DNA from: an uncultured Muribaculum sp.
GTDB taxonomy: Bacteria; Bacteroidota; Bacteroidia; Bacteroidales; Muribaculaceae
Direction: 5' to 3'
DNA length: 28,568 bases
Assembly: GCA_910589555.1 (NCBI GenBank)
Contig: CAJUTE010000037.1
Location: forward strand, 1 to 28,568
Made by a program: the position numbers and the translations under genes
Part shown: piece by piece, positions 23,039-28,568 of the stretch
Numbering within the stretch: the first letter of the stretch is position 1
Layout: each line of letters starts with the position of its first letter
Notes under the pieces: model-generated
The model's database searches: none
Seen by the model: the letters and a program-made list of their open reading frames with translations, nothing else
Told to the model about the DNA's origin: nothing

Positions 23039-26000
23039 ATGAAAGCAAGATCATTTACCATAATAGTCGCTTTTATCGCAGCTGCGATAGTGGGATGCGC
23101 TCTCATTCCGTTATTGCCGGTAAAGCTCGCTCCGTCGCAGACTCTGCCGAGTCTGACGGTGAGCTTCTCCATGCCAGGCAATTCGGCGAGAGCGGTGGAA
23201 ACCGAGGTCACGTCGCGGCTCGAATCTATTTTGGCGCGAGTAAGAGGAGTGAAAGGTATTGATTCTAAATCATATAATGGCGGCGGACGTGTCACAATAA
23301 GGCTTGACCGTCACGCCGATATGGAAAACACCCGTTTCGAGGCATCAGCTCTCATAAGACAAGCATGGAGCGATATGCCCGACGGGGTTAGCTACCCCGT
23401 CATGACTATGCGTCAGGTTGAAAAGGAGGGTGCGCGTCCGTTTATTACGTTGACGCTTAACGCACCCTCCAATCCTGCGCAGATCCAGGCTTTTGGCGAA
23501 GAAAACCTTAAGCCGGTGTTGTCGCGCATTCCCGGAGTGAGCAAGGTTGAGTTGAGCGGTTCCCAGCCCATGGAGTGGAGGCTGCGTTATGACATCGACC
23601 GGCTGACCGCGCTTGGAATCACGCCTTCCGACATCCGCAAGGCTATCGGGGAGCATTACGGAAATGAGTTTCTCGGCATTGCCGCCATTGATGGCGATGA
23701 GGGAAATGAGTGGATGAGGCTGGCGATGCGTTCTACAGGCGATGCCGGGACCTTTAATCCACAAGATATAACGGTCAACGGTTCAGGTGGTGTGAGCATC
23801 ACGCTCGACAAAATAGTGACAGTGACCCATGAGGAGGCTAACCCCACAGGCTACTTTCGCATCAACGGACTTAATTCAATATATGTCAATATCACCTCCG
23901 ATGATGATGCCAATCAGCTCCGTCTTGCCCAACAGCTTAAGGAGACTTTGAACGCTTTTGAATCCTCCATGCCTCAAGGATATATGATAGAAACCGCCTA
24001 CGATGCAACCGAGGAAATAAGCAGTGAGCTTGATAAAATATATTTCCGCTCGGGACTCACGGTTCTCATCCTGCTGCTCTTTGTGGGAGTGGTGTCACTC
24101 AACATCCGTTATGTGCTGCTCATCACCATCGGGCTTGCCATAAATCTTGCGGTGGCGGTGGTGTTCTACTACATGACCCGCGTGGAGATACAGCTTTATT
24201 CCCTTGCCGGAATCACAATTTCGCTCAATCTTGTCATTGATAACCTCATAGTGATGACCGATCACTACACCCGCAGGCGTAACCTCGGCGCATTCACGTC
24301 GATACTTGCCGCCACGCTCACCACTGTCGGCGCATTGTCGGTAGTGTTTTTCATGGATGAGCGGACCAGGCTCAGTCTTCAGGACTTTGTGATAGTGGTG
24401 ATCATCAATCTTGCCGTGTCACTTGCCGTGTCGCTTTTCCTTGTGCCTGCGTTGGTGGAAAGACTGCGCATAGGGAATAAGCGTTCAGGACAACGGTTGT
24501 TGCGCTTGCGCCGCAGGATTTCGTTGTTCATGTCCAACATCTATGAAAAATCGGTGCGGTTTATCGTGCGTTTCCGCGTCGCATTCATCATCATGGCGGT
24601 TCTGGCATTCGGGTTGCCTGTGTTCATGATTCCGGAGAAAATTGACGGAGAAGGGATGATTGCTCGGAAATACAATGACGTGTTCGGCTCATCGGTATAT
24701 AAAGAAAAAGTAAAGCCTGTGGTCGATGTGGCGCTTGGTGGCACGCTGAGGCTTTTTGTCGAAAAGGTCTACAACGGTTCCTATTGGGATCGTGAACCGG
24801 GTGAACCGGTGCTTAACATCAATGCCACGCTTCCCAATGGCGCCACTCTTGACCAGATGAATGCATTGATTAAGAAAATGGAGCTTTATCTGAGCGGATT
24901 TCAGGAGATACGCCAATTCCAAACTTCTATTCCCGGAGCGCGGCGAGCCTCAATTTCCGTATTCTTCAAGAAAGAACATCGCAACAGCGGGTTCCCTTAC
25001 AGGCTGAAAGGCGACATCATATCCAAGGCGTTGACCCTCGGTGGCGGCTCTTGGAGTGTATATGGACTTGAAGACCAGGGATTCAGCAACGATGTGAGAG
25101 AAAGTGCCGGCAGCTATAGAGTGAAACTCACCGGCTATAACTATGATGACCTGTCGGACTGGGCTTACCGTATGCGTGACACACTGCTCACTCACCGCCG
25201 CATCAAGGAGGTGTCGGTAGCGTCGGAGTTTTCTTATTGGAAGGATGATTATACCGAATTTCATCTTGTGATCGACCGTGACATGCTCGCCAAGCATGGA
25301 ATAACTGCCACGCAGCTATTTTCCGCGATAGAGCCCACTTTCGGGCGTGAGGTGAATTGCGGGCAGGTCACTGTGGGCAATCGGTCGGAAAGAATCAGGC
25401 TCTATTCAGTGCAGGGAGATAAATATGACATATTCACTCTTATGAACCAGCCGTTCTCAGTGGGAGGAAAAGTGTTCAAGCTATCTGACTTAGGGCGTAT
25501 TGAGAAGCGTAAAGCTCCACAGGATATAGTCAAGAAAAATCAGGAGTATGTGCTGTGTCTGCAATATGAATATATCGGGTCAAATGTGCAAGGCGACAAA
25601 GTGCTTGAGCGGGATCTTGACACCATCAACTCATTGATGCCTGTCGGCTACAAAGCCGAGAGCGAGAAGGCGCGCCGACGTTCCGATGACAGTGAGTCGG
25701 GAAAATATTGGCTGATTCTTCTTGTGATAGGCATAATATTTTTCACCACATCGATTCTGTTCAATTCTCTCCGTCAGCCGTTTGCCATAATCCTTATAAT
25801 TCCCGTTTCGTTTATCGGTGTGTTTGCGATATTCTATCTGCTCCGGCTCAATTTTGACCAGGGAGGATTTGCATCCTTCATCCTTCTTGCCGGAATCACT
25901 GTCAATGCCGCCATATACCTGCTGAATGAGTACAATTCCTTGCGTCGCAGCTATCCCCGCGTCTCTTTGCTGAAACTCTACATCAGGTCATTCCGCATAA

Positions 26001-26191
26001 AAATTGTGCCGATACTGCTCACAGTGTTGTCCACCATCCTCGGCTTCATCCCGTTCATAATAGGGGAGACCAAGGAGTCATTCTGGTATCCGCTTGCCAT
26101 TGGCACTATGGGCGGACTCGTGATGTCGCTTCTCGCCCTGCTCATCATCTTCCCGATCTTGGTGGTGCGGAAACCCTCCAAAAATCCCTAA
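23039..26191 (+). CDS. RND efflux permease (second, intact)
   Basis: 1050-residue inner-membrane transporter, full length for the family. The N-terminal helix (FTIIVAFIAAAIVGCALIPL) leads into the porter domain (FSMPGNSARAVETEVTSRLE, and VRGVKGIDSKSYNGGGRVTI). The fourth helix carries SLNLVIDNLIVMTDHYTRRR with a single relay Asp where many pumps have two. The second half repeats the fold (FIGVFAIFYLLRLNFDQGGF, FASFILLAGITVNAAIYLLN, then ILGFIPFIIGETKESFWYPL). It differs strongly from the first permease of the operon, so the two could pair in one mixed trimer, as in MdtBC-like systems, or act separately. Last gene of the operon. Confidence 0.9.
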   Translation: MKARSFTIIVAFIAAAIVGCALIPLLPVKLAPSQTLPSLTVSFSMPGNSARAVETEVTSRLESILARVRGVKGIDSKSYNGGGRVTIRLDRHADMENTRFEASALIRQAWSDMPDGVSYPVMTMRQVEKEGARPFITLTLNAPSNPAQIQAFGEENLKPVLSRIPGVSKVELSGSQPMEWRLRYDIDRLTALGITPSDIRKAIGEHYGNEFLGIAAIDGDEGNEWMRLAMRSTGDAGTFNPQDITVNGSGGVSITLDKIVTVTHEEANPTGYFRINGLNSIYVNITSDDDANQLRLAQQLKETLNAFESSMPQGYMIETAYDATEEISSELDKIYFRSGLTVLILLLFVGVVSLNIRYVLLITIGLAINLAVAVVFYYMTRVEIQLYSLAGITISLNLVIDNLIVMTDHYTRRRNLGAFTSILAATLTTVGALSVVFFMDERTRLSLQDFVIVVIINLAVSLAVSLFLVPALVERLRIGNKRSGQRLLRLRRRISLFMSNIYEKSVRFIVRFRVAFIIMAVLAFGLPVFMIPEKIDGEGMIARKYNDVFGSSVYKEKVKPVVDVALGGTLRLFVEKVYNGSYWDREPGEPVLNINATLPNGATLDQMNALIKKMELYLSGFQEIRQFQTSIPGARRASISVFFKKEHRNSGFPYRLKGDIISKALTLGGGSWSVYGLEDQGFSNDVRESAGSYRVKLTGYNYDDLSDWAYRMRDTLLTHRRIKEVSVASEFSYWKDDYTEFHLVIDRDMLAKHGITATQLFSAIEPTFGREVNCGQVTVGNRSERIRLYSVQGDKYDIFTLMNQPFSVGGKVFKLSDLGRIEKRKAPQDIVKKNQEYVLCLQYEYIGSNVQGDKVLERDLDTINSLMPVGYKAESEKARRRSDDSESGKYWLILLVIGIIFFTTSILFNSLRQPFAIILIIPVSFIGVFAIFYLLRLNFDQGGFASFILLAGITVNAAIYLLNEYNSLRRSYPRVSLLKLYIRSFRIKIVPILLTVLSTILGFIPFIIGETKESFWYPLAIGTMGGLVMSLLALLIIFPILVVRKPSKNP

Positions 26192-26218
26192 TAATACAAT
26201 GAATTGTGTGTAAAATAG

Positions 26219-26274
26219 AACTTCGGAAAAGAGGCTGAGTGACAAACACCTCACTACGCCGCTTTTCCGAAGTT
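26219..26274. terminator. Bidirectional terminator between efflux operon and pectinase gene
   Basis: A perfect 13-bp inverted repeat (AACTTCGGAAAAG / CTTTTCCGAAGTT) with an inner AGTGA / TCACT stem separates two convergent genes, 27 bases after the RND stop and 20 bases after the pectinase stop. It can serve both strands. Confidence 0.75.
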
Positions 26275-26294
26275 TCGTGTATGTTTAGTAAAAA

Positions 26295-28415
26295 TCAGTA
26301 GGCAAGAATATGCCAGAGGTCGCGTATCTTGGCTTCCGGATCCCACTTTCCGCCGAAGGTCCATTTGGCGGTAAATGTGTGGTATTCCGGCGATCCGGGT
26401 GCCGATTGGGTATTGTCGGCGAGCCAGCCGCTGTCGCCCCCTTCGCGGTAGCATCCTGAATAGTAGATGCGTGGTCCCCACAGACACGGGTCAAGCACCT
26501 TGTCGGTATAGGCGTAGGCTATGTTCCGGTCCATAATGTTGCTGCTCAAACTGCAATTGGCGAGATAGAAGTGGGAGTCGTGATGATAGCGTCCAAGCGG
26601 AGTAGGCGACTTGGCATCAAACGATGAGTTGGTTATCACTAGCTTCTTGTCGGGGTTTCCTCTGCCGTCGTGCCATATTATAGCGCGGCTGTCGCCATAG
26701 AAAGAGCAGCGAGTGGCGTAGCACCATCCGCGCGGACACAGAAAGTCCACTCCGGGGCAACGCAAATTGAGGTCGGCGTGATAGTACATCCCTCCGCTCT
26801 GTGGAGCCCACAATGACAACGCGTCATTTCCGTCAGCCCACACATTGCTGTTGATCACGATGGTGCGTGTGGCGCGTCCGTAAATCGCCATCTGGTGAGT
26901 GGTGGTGTTTTCTACCGTGGTTCCGTAATTATTGTACACGGTTATTCCGCTTATCACGCAGTCATCGGCACCCTCCTGAAGCACAATCACTCCATTGTGC
27001 ACCGGTTTGCCTTTGTATTCCTTTACCGCAAGTGTTTTTGCCGTTTCCGCAAGCATTATCACCGTGCTGTCGCGATCTTCGCCCACAAGCACGATGTTAG
27101 GCTTGTCGATAATCACCTTTTGGTTGTAGGTGCCCTTGGATAATAGGATTTTGAATGGCTTTTCCGGATTCTCAGGTGCTTTCTCGATTGCCTGCTGGAT
27201 GCTTTCGCCGGGCTTCACGATGATGTCAAAAGCCTGTCGGTCGATGATCGGCTTGCGGTCGAGGGTGACGATGCCGGTCACATTGGCTCCGGGCGAGTTG
27301 ATGTCTACGGCAACTCTATTTTCAGGATCAAATTCAGCTGCCCATTTTTCATATATGGGATAAAGTTCGGCGGGACGGTTGCTGTACCAGCTGTAGCCGT
27401 TGCGGCGTTCATGTCCTATCTGGTCAAGGCGGCGACGCGGAATGCCGTCGCGGTCACACACGTAAGGCTCGCAAAATTCAAGATCGTAGTATCTGCCCCA
27501 CAATGCTCCTGCCGTGGAGTCATTGACCAGCTTTATGTCATGGATGCCGCCGGGAGTGCGGTAACGATGTATGGCGAGACCCGACAGCTTGTAGCGGTCA
27601 AACCATCTCATTGCCGAGTGTATGGCTCGCTTCACGCGGTCATCAGGATCAGGCAATCCCATGAGCAGCCTCACTATCGAGGCGCTTTCCGGAGCGCAGT
27701 ATGACGGAAGTTCATAAGCCCGTGCCGGAGCGGGGGCGTAGGTGTCGCGCTCATGCTGCTGGCACCACACTGTAGGCTCGCCGCCGACCATGATCTGAGT
27801 GGCGAGAATGCATTCCACGCCACGGTCAAAAGCCTTGGCGGCACGCTTTCTGAGTTTTCCGTCGGTGAGATTGCCGTCATACGGAGCCACGCAGTCCGAT
27901 ATGTCACGCAGCATATTCATGGTGTTGACCATCGCGTCGTCATTGTAGGTGATATGCACCTGATAGCCGCGAGGATTGGGCCAGAATTGCGGCCAGCCGC
28001 CATTCTTATATTGCCCGGAAAGAAGATACTCTACAGCCCGGCGGAATGCGTCGCGATACCTCTTGTCGCCGGTCGCCTGATACATACGGGCGAGGAATGT
28101 CATCTGCATATTGGTAGCGCCATTGTCGGTGGTTGAGTCGTCTATGCGGCTTTTCTGCAACAGCACCTTGTCAAGCTGTTCCTGCGTCATCGGAGCACAC
28201 ATATCGATATTCTTAGCCCATCCTCCGGTCACTCTCTGATAGGCGAGCACCTGATCGGCTATTCTTGCCGCTTCATCTGATTTAAGGAACGTGACCGAGG
28301 TTTCTTTAAGCATATTGCGGCGAAATTGCTTCCGTGGCTGGGCATGGATGCCATCCGCCGAGATTGCCACACACATCATCGTGGCACAAAAAATAGACAA
28401 AATCCTTTTCTTCAT
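26295..28415 (-). CDS. Secreted pectate lyase (PL10) - pectin methylesterase (CE8) fusion
   Basis: 706 residues. A signal peptide (MKKRILSIFCATMMCVAISA) ends near GIHAQ. The first half, about 45-370, is an alpha-toroid lyase of the PL10 type (VTGGWAKNIDM, STTDNGATNMQM, NGGWPQFWPNPRGYQVHITY, NDDAMVN), which cleaves polygalacturonate by beta-elimination. The second half, about 395-706, is a CE8 right-handed beta-helix: the first catalytic Asp is probably Asp531 (GNDALSLW) and the second Asp557 in VDFLC, matching the QDTLY and VDFIF motifs of plant and bacterial enzymes loosely. De-esterification and lysis in one chain suit methylated pectin. Monocistronic, read leftward, with promoter in the terminal repeat. 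Confidence 0.85.
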   Translation of the reverse strand: MKKRILSIFCATMMCVAISADGIHAQPRKQFRRNMLKETSVTFLKSDEAARIADQVLAYQRVTGGWAKNIDMCAPMTQEQLDKVLLQKSRIDDSTTDNGATNMQMTFLARMYQATGDKRYRDAFRRAVEYLLSGQYKNGGWPQFWPNPRGYQVHITYNDDAMVNTMNMLRDISDCVAPYDGNLTDGKLRKRAAKAFDRGVECILATQIMVGGEPTVWCQQHERDTYAPAPARAYELPSYCAPESASIVRLLMGLPDPDDRVKRAIHSAMRWFDRYKLSGLAIHRYRTPGGIHDIKLVNDSTAGALWGRYYDLEFCEPYVCDRDGIPRRRLDQIGHERRNGYSWYSNRPAELYPIYEKWAAEFDPENRVAVDINSPGANVTGIVTLDRKPIIDRQAFDIIVKPGESIQQAIEKAPENPEKPFKILLSKGTYNQKVIIDKPNIVLVGEDRDSTVIMLAETAKTLAVKEYKGKPVHNGVIVLQEGADDCVISGITVYNNYGTTVENTTTHQMAIYGRATRTIVINSNVWADGNDALSLWAPQSGGMYYHADLNLRCPGVDFLCPRGWCYATRCSFYGDSRAIIWHDGRGNPDKKLVITNSSFDAKSPTPLGRYHHDSHFYLANCSLSSNIMDRNIAYAYTDKVLDPCLWGPRIYYSGCYREGGDSGWLADNTQSAPGSPEYHTFTAKWTFGGKWDPEAKIRDLWHILAY

Positions 28416-28435
28416 GATAATATATTCTGGTCCCG

Positions 28436-28468
28436 CAAAGATACGAATAAGTCGAGAGCAAAGCCAAA
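28436..28468 (-). promoter_or_regulatory. Promoter of the pectinase gene
   Basis: Read leftward, TTTG (28465-28468), a 21-bp spacer and TATCTTTG (28436-28443) match the Bacteroidetes consensus. It lies 20 bases before the start codon and within the first copy of the 55-bp repeat. Confidence 0.7.
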
Positions 28469-28568
28469 TTTATTTGAGCTTTGCCGAGCGAAAGTATCTT
28501 GGGCGAAGCCAACGATACGAATAAGTCGAGAGCAAAGCCAAATTTATTTGAGCTTTGCCGAGCGAAAG
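28440..28568. repeat. Two direct copies of a 55-bp palindromic repeat
   Basis: Bases 28440-28494 and 28514-28568 are identical, separated by 19 bases. Each copy has an inner inverted repeat GCAAAGC / GCTTTGC around AAATTTATTT. The junction between copies forms a further hairpin (GTATC-TTGG, loop GCGAAG, CCAA-C-GATAC). The array probably continues beyond the window. Confidence 0.9.

Overview
The window reads as chromosomal DNA of a gut Bacteroidales bacterium, most like the Muribaculaceae/Bacteroides group. The evidence is: many genes preceded by the Bacteroidetes promoter (TAnnTTTG at -7, often with TTTG about 19-21 bp upstream) instead of -35/-10 boxes; few Shine-Dalgarno sites; many lipoproteins with SxC-type lipoboxes; and families typical of the order (6-bladed beta-propeller lipoproteins, TPR plus LuxR-type HTH membrane regulators, DUF362 proteins, a PL10-CE8 pectinase). 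The family-level assignment is inference; no rRNA is present.

Left part (1-15.6 kb). A ferredoxin-like protein whose 5' part is missing is followed by a Tat-exported aldo/keto reductase with two Cys clusters. Then come leftward genes: three paralogous beta-propeller lipoproteins with a small secreted protein, driven by one promoter at about 6.07-6.10 kb; a flavoprotein plus metallo-beta-lactamase-fold pair; a small lipoprotein; a TPR/HTH regulator; a P-loop kinase-like protein; tRNA-Ser(CGA); a candidate small RNA; a DUF362 protein; a urea transporter; and a K+-channel-like protein. An AraC regulator is read rightward at 14.6-15.5 kb.

Right part (15.7-28.6 kb). One rightward operon encodes a type I signal peptidase, an RND membrane-fusion protein, a four-helix-bundle (S23/IVP family) protein, an RND permease now split in two, a TolC-type outer-membrane protein and a second RND permease. 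It ends at a strong hairpin shared with the convergent gene for a secreted pectate lyase-pectin methylesterase fusion. That gene is read from a promoter lying in a 55-bp direct repeat at the window edge.

The most unusual structure is a family of heptanucleotide arrays (unit GARTYRN, with the complement on the other arm) at three places in the efflux operon. They flank the four-helix-bundle gene as inverted arms, form a 115-bp inverted pair inside the first RND gene, and occur as a single arm before the second RND gene. Removing exactly 18821-18935 restores one open frame of 1005 codons, so this copy looks like an insertion. A second notable structure is a ~60-bp palindromic element found upstream of both the beta-propeller operon and the efflux operon, in the same orientation and exactly 23 bp from each -7 box, which suggests a shared operator.
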